Of a stretch of DNA of 41,761 bases, positions 23,589 to 31,987 are shown one piece after another. Every line of letters starts with the position of its first letter. Positions within the stretch are counted from its first letter, which is position 1. Below the pieces are notes generated by a model. That model had not been told where the DNA came from, made no database searches, and saw nothing but the letters and a program-made list of their open reading frames with translations. The position numbers and the translations under genes are program-made. This DNA comes from JBCBKP01 sp038746265 (GTDB lineage Bacteria; Planctomycetota; Phycisphaerae; Phycisphaerales; UBA1924), in assembly GCA_038746265.1 (NCBI GenBank), contig JBCDKU010000014.1:1-41761 (forward strand), given 5' to 3'.

Positions 23589-24788
23589 TCAGGTCGCGTC
23601 GGGCTCGGGCGCGGACGTCAGGACGCGGCCGCGCCACGCACGCCGGCCCGCCCGCTGGATGAAGTAGCTGTGCCACTGGATCGCGGTCATCATCGCGACC
23701 CCGACCGGGTGCAGCAGCGCGCCGAGGACCGCGTGCCGCAGACGGCGGGCAAGTGTCAATCGTTGCGTGAGCTGGAGCAACGCCGCGAGACCGGCGAGGC
23801 TCACCGCGATCGGCGTGAGCTCCACGCCCGCGAGCGCCGCGATCAGCACGCCCCACGGCAGCAGGTGCCCGAGCAGGTGCACCACGGTCATGAAGCACAG
23901 CAGCCCGACCGAGCCCAGGCCCTCGTACGCGTTCTTCGCGAAGCCGCGCCACGTCTCGGCGAGCCCGCGGTACATGCGGACCGAGACAAGATCGGTCCCG
24001 TCGAAGAGATCAGACTTGAGCCCCGCAGCGCGGACCGCCCGCGGCAGCTTGATGCCGTCGTGCATCGACGACTTGCACACCGCGTGCCCGTCAACGGCGC
24101 GCCAACCACGACCCGTCATCAGGATGAACTGACCGCACCCCGCCGACGTCGCGGGATCGATCGTCGCGCGCATCCGCGCGATCGGGAGATAGCCGAGCAG
24201 CAGATAGAACATCATCGGGACCACGACGGCCTCCGACGGCGTGTTGGTCTTCTGCCGCGGGAAGGTGGAGAGCAGGTCGGCGTCGAGCCGGTCGCGCTCT
24301 GCCTGCGATCGACGCAGGCAGTCCGCGCTGAACCGCACGTCGGCGTCGGTGAACAGCACCAGCTCGTCGTCGCGGAGGGGCGGCTCGCCCAGATCGCCCT
24401 CGCTGACCGCCCTGCCCATCCGCCAGCACGCGTGCTGCTTGCCGTTCCAGCCCTCGGGCAGGGGCGACGTCCTCACCGACAGCACCCGCGGATCCTCGGC
24501 CCGCAGCAGGCTCAGGATCTCGGGCGTGCGGTCATCGGACTGATCGTCGTACACCACCACACGCAGCGACGGGTGGTCGTTGTCGAGCAGCGACCGCACG
24601 CACGCCTCGATGTTGTCCTGCTCGTTCCGCGCGGGGATGCACACAAAGATCCGGCGTTCGTGATCGACCTTCGCCCGCGCGTCCGACCGGGTGTAGAGCG
24701 TCAGGTTCCAGAGCGTCATCGCGAGCGGCAGCGCCGAGAACACGACCGCGAGCGCGGCGAGGGCGATCAGGATGGTGTCCACGTTCAC
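23589..24788 (-). CDS. GT2 glycosyltransferase, CrtQ-like (carotenoid glycosylation)
   Basis: A 399-residue membrane-bound family 2 glycosyltransferase: an N-terminal anchor (about 4-26, TILIALAALAVVFSALPLAMTLW), then VCIPARNEQDNIEACVRSLLDNDHPSLRVVVYDDQSDDRTPEIL, the metal-binding LVLFTDADVRF (DxD-type) and C-terminal helices (GLLCFMTVVHLLGHLLPWGVLIAALAGVEL). This matches CrtQ, which attaches glucose to a carotenoid carboxylate in the staphyloxanthin pathway. GTG 24788 is preceded by AGGAGG at ideal spacing. It ends the four-gene cluster of aldehyde dehydrogenase, CrtI-like oxidoreductase and acyltransferase, so end-group glycosylation is the likely role. Hopanoid or other lipid glycosylation cannot be excluded from sequence alone. 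Confidence 0.8.
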   Translation of the reverse strand: MNVDTILIALAALAVVFSALPLAMTLWNLTLYTRSDARAKVDHERRIFVCIPARNEQDNIEACVRSLLDNDHPSLRVVVYDDQSDDRTPEILSLLRAEDPRVLSVRTSPLPEGWNGKQHACWRMGRAVSEGDLGEPPLRDDELVLFTDADVRFSADCLRRSQAERDRLDADLLSTFPRQKTNTPSEAVVVPMMFYLLLGYLPIARMRATIDPATSAGCGQFILMTGRGWRAVDGHAVCKSSMHDGIKLPRAVRAAGLKSDLFDGTDLVSVRMYRGLAETWRGFAKNAYEGLGSVGLLCFMTVVHLLGHLLPWGVLIAALAGVELTPIAVSLAGLAALLQLTQRLTLARRLRHAVLGALLHPVGVAMMTAIQWHSYFIQRAGRRAWRGRVLTSAPEPDAT

Positions 24789-24807
24789 CGATCGCCTCCT
24801 CTCTTCT

Positions 24808-25686
24808 TCAGACCGTCGCCGCCGGGCGGTCGGCCTGCCGCTGGCGCTCCTGCGCATGCTCGCGGCGGTCGCGGCGGTCGCGCGCGTCGTCGATCGCCCC
24901 GGACTTACCCCGGAGCTTGAGCACGAGCCCGTAGAACGGGTGCACGTTCGCTCCCTCGCCCCCGGTGAGATTCACGAAGTTCGCCGGGTCGCGCGCGATC
25001 GCAAGATCCGCGAGGGCGGCCGCGTTGCGGTCCATCGCCTCGCGCATCGCGCGGAGCCAGCCCGTGGTAGAGCGCCGATCGGGCGTCACGGGCTCGTATC
25101 GCAGCAGCACCTCGGGCTTCGCGTCGAGCCAGAACGTGTACTCCATCTGCACGCACGCGACGGCCGTGCGCTCGTCGAGGGCCGCGAGCTTCGCGGCACC
25201 GGGCCGCATCTCGATCGGCTCGCGGACGTCGGCGAAGCGTCCCTGCGGGTTGATCCACAGGCCCGGGCAGGGATCCTCGGCGAAGTACCGCGCCACATGG
25301 TCCACCATCGCCTGCATGCTGCGGGGCTCGTCGGGATCGATGCCGAACGCGCCGAGCCGCGTGAAGAACCTGAACCGCTCGAGCTGGTCGATGTGCATCG
25401 GCGCGCGCAGCCCGCGGGACCTGCCCTTTGCGCACAGCTCCATGCGGTGCAGCGTGAGCATGATGAGCGGATCCCACCAGCTCACGTGGTTCGTGAGCAC
25501 GAGGACGGGCCCGTCGTGGTCCGCGAGGTCGCCGAGGACGTTCTGGTTTTCACGCGCGAGACGCACCGCGAAGAACTTCTTCTCGAGCATCTTCTCGCGG
25601 CACCACCAGCCGAAAAAACGCAGGAACCGCGGGCTGAAGCGATCTGGCAGGAAACGAACCGGGCTGGTCGCGTCTCCGTTCGTCAC
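24808..25686 (-). CDS. PlsC-type acyltransferase, likely acylating the carotenoid glycoside
   Basis: A 292-residue member of the PlsC/LPLAT family. The catalytic NHVSWWDPL motif (His67 and Asp72, HX4D) is present, followed at about residue 146 by LWINPQGRF, where the family usually has an FPEGT-like substrate motif, so this part is degenerate. GTG 25686 overlaps the CrtI-like stop (GTGA). It occupies the position of the last acylation step in C30 carotenoid clusters, after the CrtQ-type glucosyl ester, though the S. aureus enzyme CrtO is a different kind of protein. The acyl donor and exact acceptor are unknown. Confidence 0.78.
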   Translation of the reverse strand: MTNGDATSPVRFLPDRFSPRFLRFFGWWCREKMLEKKFFAVRLARENQNVLGDLADHDGPVLVLTNHVSWWDPLIMLTLHRMELCAKGRSRGLRAPMHIDQLERFRFFTRLGAFGIDPDEPRSMQAMVDHVARYFAEDPCPGLWINPQGRFADVREPIEMRPGAAKLAALDERTAVACVQMEYTFWLDAKPEVLLRYEPVTPDRRSTTGWLRAMREAMDRNAAALADLAIARDPANFVNLTGGEGANVHPFYGLVLKLRGKSGAIDDARDRRDRREHAQERQRQADRPAATV

Positions 25687-27377
25687 GCGTGCACGGTCTC
25701 CTGCTCCGATTCCGGGAGCGGCTGGTAGTCGGCCTTGCGGCTGCCCGGCGCGAGGGGCTTGGGCTCGGCGGCGAACGCCGCCTCGCGCTTCGGCTCGATC
25801 CCGAGATCCTCGCACACGCTGAACGCCGCCGTCACGCCCGACATCAACACCATCGGGACGCCCGGGCCCGGGTTCGCGCTGCCGCCCGCGAGGTAGAGGT
25901 TCTTGAACGCCTTCGATCGGTTGCGGGGCTTGAACCCGCCCGCGAGCTTGCCGTGCGAGGCGAGCCCGTAGATCGCGCCGCCCTCGGCGTTGTACATCCG
26001 GTCGATGCCGTCGGGCGTGAGGTGGTGCTCGACGACGATGCGGTCCTCGAGATCGTCCATCCCCATCCGCTTCATCTTCTCGATCACGACCGGTCGGTAC
26101 CGCTCAAGGATCCCGTCGGGCCCCTCCCAGCGCGTGCCCTCGCGGTTGTACGCGGTGTGGATCAGGACGTACAACGCCTCGCCCGGCTGCCCATCGATCT
26201 CGGGCGCCTGCCCCGGGTCGGTCTTCGAGGGCGCGGCGATGTAGAGCGTCGGGTCGCGGGCGGGGATGCCCTCCTTGTAGATGTCGTTGAACTCGGAGTG
26301 GCTGTCGGTCGAGAACAGGAAGTTGTGGTGCGCGAGGTGCTCGTAGGGCTTGTTGAGCCCGAGGTAGAGCACGAGCCCGCTGCACGCCGGCTCGTACTTC
26401 GATGCGATCTTCTGCTTCGCCTCGTCCGCCTTCGGACCGGTCATCATGTCGCGGTAAGTTCGCTGCACGTCGCAGTTGCTGACGATCGCATCGGCAAGGA
26501 TCTCGCGCCCGTCCTCGAGCTCGACGCCCTTCGCGACGCCGTCCGATTCGAGGATCCGCGTGACCTTCTGACCCGTGATCACCTCGACGCCCGCTTCCTC
26601 GGCGAGCTTCGCGAGCGACCGCGCGATCATCCGCGTGCCGCCCGGGGCAGAGCCGCCCGGGCCCATCGGGTACCAGCAGCCGTTCTGCGTCTGGGCGGCG
26701 GCGATCAGCGAGAGGATCGCCGGCGCGAGGAACGGGCTCGAGCCGACGTACTGCAGGAAGTGCTCACAGAGCTGCCTGAGGTGCGGCTCGGTGATGTGCT
26801 TATCGATCGTGCCGCCGACAGTTGAGTGCATCCGCATCGCCATCACGTCGGCGAGGATGCCGGGCTCGGAGGGCGGGTTCTTCATCATGTCGCCGATCGC
26901 GCCGAGATCGCGGTAGAAGAACACCTTCTCCGAGAGCCGGAACATGCGCTTGGCGTACTCGACAAACTTCATGAACCCGTCGGCGGGCATGTGCTCCGGG
27001 AACTGCAGATTGAGCTGCCGCGCGAACACCGCGGGGTCGCGGCGGAGATCGATGACCGTGCCGTCCTCGTAGAAGCAGCGCCACTGCGGGTCGAGATCGA
27101 CCAGCTCGCAGTAGTCCGCCGGGTTCTTGCCCGCGCGGCGGACGATCCCGCGGAACACCTCGGGCAACGTGATGATCGTGGGCCCCATGTCGAAGCTGAA
27201 GCCCTGGTCCTCGAGCAGGTTCATCTTGCCGCCCAGGTGTTCGTTCTTCTCCACGAGCGTCACGCGGACGCCGTGGCTCGAGAGTTCGACCGCGGACGAG
27301 AGGCCCGCGAGACCGCCGCCGATCACGACGGCGTGGCGCTGGGCGTTCGAGGTGGTTCCGTTGGCGTCGGTGATCAT
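25683..27377 (-). CDS. CrtI/CrtN-family carotenoid desaturase or oxidase
   Basis: A 564-residue FAD-dependent oxidoreductase. The dinucleotide-binding motif is VVIGGGLAGLSSA (Gly20 to Gly25) with Glu43 binding the ribose, then the family signature EKNEHLGGKMNLLEDQGFSFDMGPTIITLP. The C-terminal signature is present: GAIYGLASHGKLAGGFKPRNRS, NLYLAGGSANPGPGVPMVLMSGVTAA. Family members desaturate phytoene or diapophytoene or oxidise terminal methyls (CrtP). The neighbours, an aldehyde dehydrogenase immediately upstream with an ATGA overlap and an acyltransferase and GT2 downstream, favour a terminal oxidase/desaturase of a C30 acid pathway. The exact reaction cannot be read from sequence. The start (27377) is fixed by the overlap. 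Confidence 0.88.
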   Translation of the reverse strand: MITDANGTTSNAQRHAVVIGGGLAGLSSAVELSSHGVRVTLVEKNEHLGGKMNLLEDQGFSFDMGPTIITLPEVFRGIVRRAGKNPADYCELVDLDPQWRCFYEDGTVIDLRRDPAVFARQLNLQFPEHMPADGFMKFVEYAKRMFRLSEKVFFYRDLGAIGDMMKNPPSEPGILADVMAMRMHSTVGGTIDKHITEPHLRQLCEHFLQYVGSSPFLAPAILSLIAAAQTQNGCWYPMGPGGSAPGGTRMIARSLAKLAEEAGVEVITGQKVTRILESDGVAKGVELEDGREILADAIVSNCDVQRTYRDMMTGPKADEAKQKIASKYEPACSGLVLYLGLNKPYEHLAHHNFLFSTDSHSEFNDIYKEGIPARDPTLYIAAPSKTDPGQAPEIDGQPGEALYVLIHTAYNREGTRWEGPDGILERYRPVVIEKMKRMGMDDLEDRIVVEHHLTPDGIDRMYNAEGGAIYGLASHGKLAGGFKPRNRSKAFKNLYLAGGSANPGPGVPMVLMSGVTAAFSVCEDLGIEPKREAAFAAEPKPLAPGSRKADYQPLPESEQETVHA

Positions 27378-28837
27378 GTCGCTGCTTCCGCGGGCTGGAC
27401 CTCGTGGGCGTCCGGTGCGCCCTCCGAGGTGTGGGGTTGTTTGGCTTCGTGAATCTGCGATTGCCTGGGCGCGGCCGTGCTGCCCAGATCGATCGGCGTG
27501 CCCTTGTCGGCGTCGAACATCCTGCCGACCCATTTGACCATCATCGCGAGACGCCCGGGCGAGGGCACGTCGAGCGGCGGGCGGAGCCACGTCGAGGTCG
27601 TTGAGACCGAGACGGGTCGCGTCATCTTCAGGAGCCCCGCCTCGCCCTGGCTCTCGCCCCAGCCCGACGCCCCGACGCCACCGATCGATGCGGCCGGGTG
27701 GGCGGTCGGGATGATCGCGTCGTTGATCGTGACAGTGTGCGCCCCGAGCCGCGGTGCGAGGACCGCCCGGGCCCACCGCGTGCGCCGCGTGAACACGCTC
27801 GTCGCGAGGTGCTGGTCGCAGGTCGCGTGGATCTCGAGCGCCTGGTTGACGTCGTCCACCGGCACCACCGCGAAGACCGGCGCGAAGTTGCGTCCCGCAA
27901 CGACCTCGGCATCGGGCGGGCAATCGACGACCGCGCACGGACGCATCCACGCGCCCTCGGGCTTCTCGGGCACGCCGCTGAGCAGCCGTGCACCGGCTTC
28001 GAGCGAACGCTCGACCTGAGACCATGCCTCGCTTGCGGCGGCCTCGGAAATGATCCGCTTCGGCGCCGCGCCAGCCGCGAAGAGTCCGATCTGCCTCAGG
28101 AACTCCTGATAGATCGGCTTCTCCACCAGCACCCGCTTCGGCGCCATGCACGTCTGGCCCGAGTTCGCGGTCGCCGCGAACCAGATCGACCGCGCCGCGA
28201 CCTTCAAGTTCGCGTCTTCGAGCACGAACGCCGAATCACGCCCCGACAGCTCGAGCGTCGAGGGTGTCAGGCTCGGCGCGAGCGCCTCGGCGATCGAGCG
28301 GCCCACGCCCGTCGAGCCCGTGAACACCACATGGTCAAAGTCATGATCGCGCAGGAGCGCCGCCCCGGCCTCGCGTGTCGGCTCGGTCCACCCCAGGACG
28401 TTCTCGGGCAGATGCCGCTGCGCGATCTCGAGCAGGGCCGTCTGCGTCCGCGGGCAGTGCTCTGAGGGCTTGACGACAACACGGTTGCCGGCCGCGAGGG
28501 CCTGCGCGAGCTGCACACCGAGCAGGCCCACCGGGTAGTTCCACGTCGCGATGATCGCGACACGCCCCAAGGGCTCGCGGCTCACGACGTGCCGCTGGCC
28601 CATCCCGAGCATGCCGCCGCCGGTCAGCTTCCGGGGCTGCAGGAGCCGCCGCGCGTTCTTCTCGGCCCACCGGATCCCGGCGAGCGCGGGCATGAAATCG
28701 GCCGTCAGCGACTCCCACCGGGGCTTGCCGATCTCCTCGGCGATCAGACTCGAGATCGCCCCCTCGCTCGCCGCGAGGTCGGCGCGGAATCGGCGGAGCC
28801 GATCGAGACGGTCTGAGAGAGTCCCCCACGCTGGCAT
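27374..28837 (-). CDS. Aldehyde dehydrogenase (carotenoid aldehyde type)
   Basis: A 487-residue NAD(P)-linked aldehyde dehydrogenase, here probably oxidising a carotenoid aldehyde to the acid that CrtQ glycosylates. Residues: Asn100 (ATWNYP), Lys123 and Glu126 (VVKPSEH), FTGST (172-176), the general base Glu196 (TLELSGRDSAF), and the catalytic Cys230 (ANSGQTCMAPKR). The usual EEIFGPV motif is changed to AGRNFAPVF, with the first Glu replaced, so the cofactor site may differ. The C-terminal 50 residues are a Ser/Pro/Gln-rich tail. ATG 28837 is preceded by GAAGG; a GTG 18 bases upstream lacks a ribosome-binding site. The gene overlaps the CrtI-like gene by four bases and starts the carotenoid operon. 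Confidence 0.85.
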   Translation of the reverse strand: MPAWGTLSDRLDRLRRFRADLAASEGAISSLIAEEIGKPRWESLTADFMPALAGIRWAEKNARRLLQPRKLTGGGMLGMGQRHVVSREPLGRVAIIATWNYPVGLLGVQLAQALAAGNRVVVKPSEHCPRTQTALLEIAQRHLPENVLGWTEPTREAGAALLRDHDFDHVVFTGSTGVGRSIAEALAPSLTPSTLELSGRDSAFVLEDANLKVAARSIWFAATANSGQTCMAPKRVLVEKPIYQEFLRQIGLFAAGAAPKRIISEAAASEAWSQVERSLEAGARLLSGVPEKPEGAWMRPCAVVDCPPDAEVVAGRNFAPVFAVVPVDDVNQALEIHATCDQHLATSVFTRRTRWARAVLAPRLGAHTVTINDAIIPTAHPAASIGGVGASGWGESQGEAGLLKMTRPVSVSTTSTWLRPPLDVPSPGRLAMMVKWVGRMFDADKGTPIDLGSTAAPRQSQIHEAKQPHTSEGAPDAHEVQPAEAAT

Positions 28838-28909
28838 GACGCTGCCTTCGCTCACCGGGTCATGGTAGATGATGGGACGCGATTAGGCACTCCGGCATCT
28901 GGATTTGCT

Positions 28910-28929
28910 CCCTCTCCCCCGGGAGAGGG
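28910..28929. repeat. Nine-base-pair GC palindrome after argS
   Basis: CCCTCTCCC (28910-28918), a CC spacer and GGGAGAGGG (28921-28929) form a perfect inverted repeat, followed by TGAGGA. It lies 10 bp beyond the argS stop in the direction of transcription. It has no T-tract, so it may be a repeat-family element or a transcription-stabilising structure instead of a standard terminator. Confidence 0.5.
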
Positions 28930-28939
28930 TGAGGATCGC

Positions 28940-30790
28940 CTACATCCGCTCCACCGTCGGCAGCCCCAGCACCTCGAGCGCGTCCTCCAGCACCCGCCGC
29001 GTCAGGTCGCAGAGCCGCAGGCGGCTCGCCCGGATCTCAGCAGAGTCCGCCTTGAGCACCGGGCAGCGGTCGAAGAAGCCGCTGAACGCCGTCGCGAGGT
29101 CGTAGGCGTACTGGCACAGCTTGCTCGGCTCGAGCGACTCCTCCACCGCCCGCACCACGCCCGGGTACCGCAGCAGCGTCAGCGCCAGCGCCTTCTCATC
29201 GGGCTCGGCGATCGCGATCGGCGCGGCCCCGTCGAACGCGATCCCCTCCGCCTGGGCCTTGCGCAAGATGCTCCTGAGCCGCACCACCGCGTACAACAGG
29301 TAGGGCCCCGTGTTGCCCTCGAAGCTCACCATCCGGTCGAAGCTGAAGACGTAATCCCGCACCCGCTCGGTCTGCAGGTCGGCGTACTTGATCGCTGCGA
29401 TGCCGATCCGCTCGGCCGCGTCCGCATCCGCGCCGTCCTGGCCGCGGTCGGCCATCGCTGCCTTGGCCCGATCGACCGCCTCATCGAGCAGATCCGAGAG
29501 CTTCACGTTCTCTCCCGAGCGCGTCCTGAGCGGGCGGTTGTCCTCGCCGAGCACGGTGCCGAAGCCCGCGTGCTCGAGCGTCGCCCGGGTGCCGTCGGGC
29601 TTGCTGGCGTAGCCGGCTTTCTTCGCGGCCCCGAACGCCTGCGTGAAGTGCAGGCTCTGCCGTGCATCAACGACGTACACCGCGCGGTCCGCGCCGAGTT
29701 CCTGCACGCGCTTGCGTATCGCCGCGACGTCGGTCGTCGCGTAGAGGTAGCCGCCGTCGCGCTTGCGGATCAGGCAGGGCTCCTTCACGCCCTCGACACG
29801 CACCACGAGCGCCCCGTCCGATTCCTCCGCGACGCCCCGCGTGACCAGATCCTCCACGACCGGGCCGAGCAGCTCCGCGTAGCTCGACTCGCCCGCCGAG
29901 TGCTCCGCCGTGATCCGGGTGTGCAGACGCTCGCACGTCGCGAGCACGGTGGACATCGTGATGTCGTAGATCTTCTGCCACACCGCGACGACGCCCGCGT
30001 CGTGCGCTTGCAGCTTCACGAGCGTCTTCTTCGCGTGCACGAGCGCCTCGGTCGCGCCCGCGACCTGCTCCTCGAGCTCGGCTTCTGCCTTGGGCCCAAG
30101 ATCGTGCTGCCGCACGCGCTCGAGTCCCTTGTGATCGGGCGCGCACTCCTGCTGCGCCGCGCGGTAGAGCCGGTTCAGATCCGCGAGGCTCAGCTTCTCG
30201 GGATCGATCGCGCCCGCTTCGGCCTCTTGCCCGAGCTTCGCGGTCACCATCGCGATCGGCAGGCCCCAGTCGCCCACGTGGTTCTGCCGCAGGACGTGGT
30301 GCCCGAGCCGCTCGAGCGTCCGCGCGATCGCGTCGCCGATCACGGTCGAGCGCAGGTGCCCGACGTGCATCTGCTTCGCGAGGTTTACGCCGCACAGGTC
30401 GACGACGACCGTCTCGGGTCCATCGACCGGCGGCAGCCCCAGCTCCGGCGCATCGAGCCGGCCCACGAGCTCCGCGAGCGTGTCCTTCTTGAGGAACACA
30501 TTGATAAACCCGGGACCCGCGATCGACTGCTCCGTCAACGGCTCGCAGAGATCCGCGACGTCGAGATGATCGACGATCTTCTGCGCCGCCTCGCGCGGCT
30601 TGACACCCAGCCGCTTCCCGAGCGGCATCGCGGCGTTGGACTGAAAGTCCCCGAACTGCGCCTGCCGCGCGGGCCCGAGCAGCGGGTCGATGTCACGCTG
30701 GGCAAGCTCGGGAAACGCGGCGGAGATCGCCCTCGTGAAACGTTCGGCGAGCAGGGCGACGGGGTCGAAATCGGAAGCCAGTGAAGTCAT
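28940..30790 (-). CDS. argS: Arginyl-tRNA synthetase
   Basis: A 616-residue class I aminoacyl-tRNA synthetase that charges tRNA-Arg. It has the ArgRS N-terminal additional domain (about 5-100, QAQFGDFQSNAAMPLGKRLG), the HIGH motif as HVGH (142-145) in VNLAKQMHVGHLRST, the PLRTRSGENVKL stretch in the KMSKS position, a GGYLYATTDVAAIRKR catalytic-domain segment, and the DALR anticodon-binding C-terminus. ATG 30790 is used because upstream codons would add a non-family stretch. It is transcribed towards the carotenoid operon but is separated from it by 100 bp and a palindrome. Confidence 0.96.
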   Translation of the reverse strand: MTSLASDFDPVALLAERFTRAISAAFPELAQRDIDPLLGPARQAQFGDFQSNAAMPLGKRLGVKPREAAQKIVDHLDVADLCEPLTEQSIAGPGFINVFLKKDTLAELVGRLDAPELGLPPVDGPETVVVDLCGVNLAKQMHVGHLRSTVIGDAIARTLERLGHHVLRQNHVGDWGLPIAMVTAKLGQEAEAGAIDPEKLSLADLNRLYRAAQQECAPDHKGLERVRQHDLGPKAEAELEEQVAGATEALVHAKKTLVKLQAHDAGVVAVWQKIYDITMSTVLATCERLHTRITAEHSAGESSYAELLGPVVEDLVTRGVAEESDGALVVRVEGVKEPCLIRKRDGGYLYATTDVAAIRKRVQELGADRAVYVVDARQSLHFTQAFGAAKKAGYASKPDGTRATLEHAGFGTVLGEDNRPLRTRSGENVKLSDLLDEAVDRAKAAMADRGQDGADADAAERIGIAAIKYADLQTERVRDYVFSFDRMVSFEGNTGPYLLYAVVRLRSILRKAQAEGIAFDGAAPIAIAEPDEKALALTLLRYPGVVRAVEESLEPSKLCQYAYDLATAFSGFFDRCPVLKADSAEIRASRLRLCDLTRRVLEDALEVLGLPTVERM

Positions 30791-30937
30791 CGGACGCAAG
30801 CCTAGGAGCCTTGCCTTCCGGCTCTTCTCCGCAAGCCGCACACCCCGGCGCATGATTTTTTCCTTGATACCGACACCGGGCCCCGCCCTTCTCGCGGCTA
30901 CTGGAGAAAAGACCCCTTCAGAACACAGGAGCCCGAT

Positions 30938-31987
30938 ATGCCCCGTCTCACCGCCGCCGCGATCGCGATTGCCGCCTCCTCCGTCGCCGTCCTCGCTCAG
31001 CCGGCCAGCACGCTCGGCCCGCTCACTCCACCCGCGGGCCCGATCTCTGGCACCGGCCCGAGCCTCGCCGAGGTCAGCCCGCGTCTCCCGGTCAACAACA
31101 CCAACACGCCCGCCGGGGCGGGGCTCGACAGCCTCTTCACCATCAGCAGCCCGGGAAGCTACGTCCTGACCTCAAACATCACCGTGCCCCCGGGCCAGAT
31201 CGGGATCGTCATCAATAGCGACGACGTCTCCATCGACCTGAACGGTTTCACCATCTCGGGCACCGGGCCCGACTCGGGAAGCACCGGCATCGCCGCCGTC
31301 CCGGGCGACCGCTCGCAGAGCAACACCGGGCTCCTTATCCACAACGGCTTCATCGCCGACGTCGGGACCGCAATCGATCTCAAACGCGACTTCGTTGGCA
31401 ATTTCTTCGTCACCACCTCAGGCGTCGAGGCCGGCACGATCAGCGATCTCGCCATCACCGGCTGCAAGACCGGCATCGATGCCGAACGGATCGGCGTGAG
31501 TGGCTGCGTGATCGCCGTCTCGGAGATCGGGATCGAAACCACCGAAGCCAACGTCGAACGCTGCTCCGTTCAGGTCGTCGGCGCCGAGGCCCGCTTCGGC
31601 ATCCGCGTCGGGTTTGGGACCGTCCGCGAGTGCCAGGTCCGCTTCGAGTTCTCCGAGGTCAACGCCACCGGCATCAGCGTCACGCAGGGATCGGTCTTCG
31701 ACAGCCACGCCATGATGCAGTCGCTCGCCAGCAGCACCGGCATCGCCGTCCGCAACGGCGTCGCCTCCAACTGCGCCGCCACGCTCCCGTTCGCGATCGC
31801 GAACCCGCACAATGGCTTCCGGGTGCTCACCGGCGCAGCGATCGGCTGCGTCGTCACGGGATTCAACGTCGGCTTCTCGTTCTCCGAGGGCGCGACTATC
31901 CAGAACTGCTCGGTCTTCGAGGTCGCCGCCCCGACACAGCAGTTCGGCTTCCCCATCGCACCCACGCTGATCAACAACAACTTCTAG
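30938..31987 (+). CDS. Secreted right-handed beta-helix protein
   Basis: A 349-residue exported protein with a signal peptide (AAAIAIAASSVAVLAQ, cut after Ala20 likely) and a repetitive parallel beta-helix body: short strands with runs such as SDDVSIDLNGFTISGTGPDSGSTGIAAV, NTGLLIHNGFIADVG, ISDLAITGCKTGIDAERIGVSGCVIAV, each with Gly-Asn-Val-type turns. Beta-helix proteins of this sort include polysaccharide lyases and surface adhesins, but I see no catalytic set and make no enzymatic claim. ATG 30938 is preceded by AGGAG (30927-30931). Its TAG stop overlaps the stop of the convergent BtuF-like gene in a shared CTAG (31984-31987). Confidence 0.82.
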   Translation: MPRLTAAAIAIAASSVAVLAQPASTLGPLTPPAGPISGTGPSLAEVSPRLPVNNTNTPAGAGLDSLFTISSPGSYVLTSNITVPPGQIGIVINSDDVSIDLNGFTISGTGPDSGSTGIAAVPGDRSQSNTGLLIHNGFIADVGTAIDLKRDFVGNFFVTTSGVEAGTISDLAITGCKTGIDAERIGVSGCVIAVSEIGIETTEANVERCSVQVVGAEARFGIRVGFGTVRECQVRFEFSEVNATGISVTQGSVFDSHAMMQSLASSTGIAVRNGVASNCAATLPFAIANPHNGFRVLTGAAIGCVVTGFNVGFSFSEGATIQNCSVFEVAAPTQQFGFPIAPTLINNNF

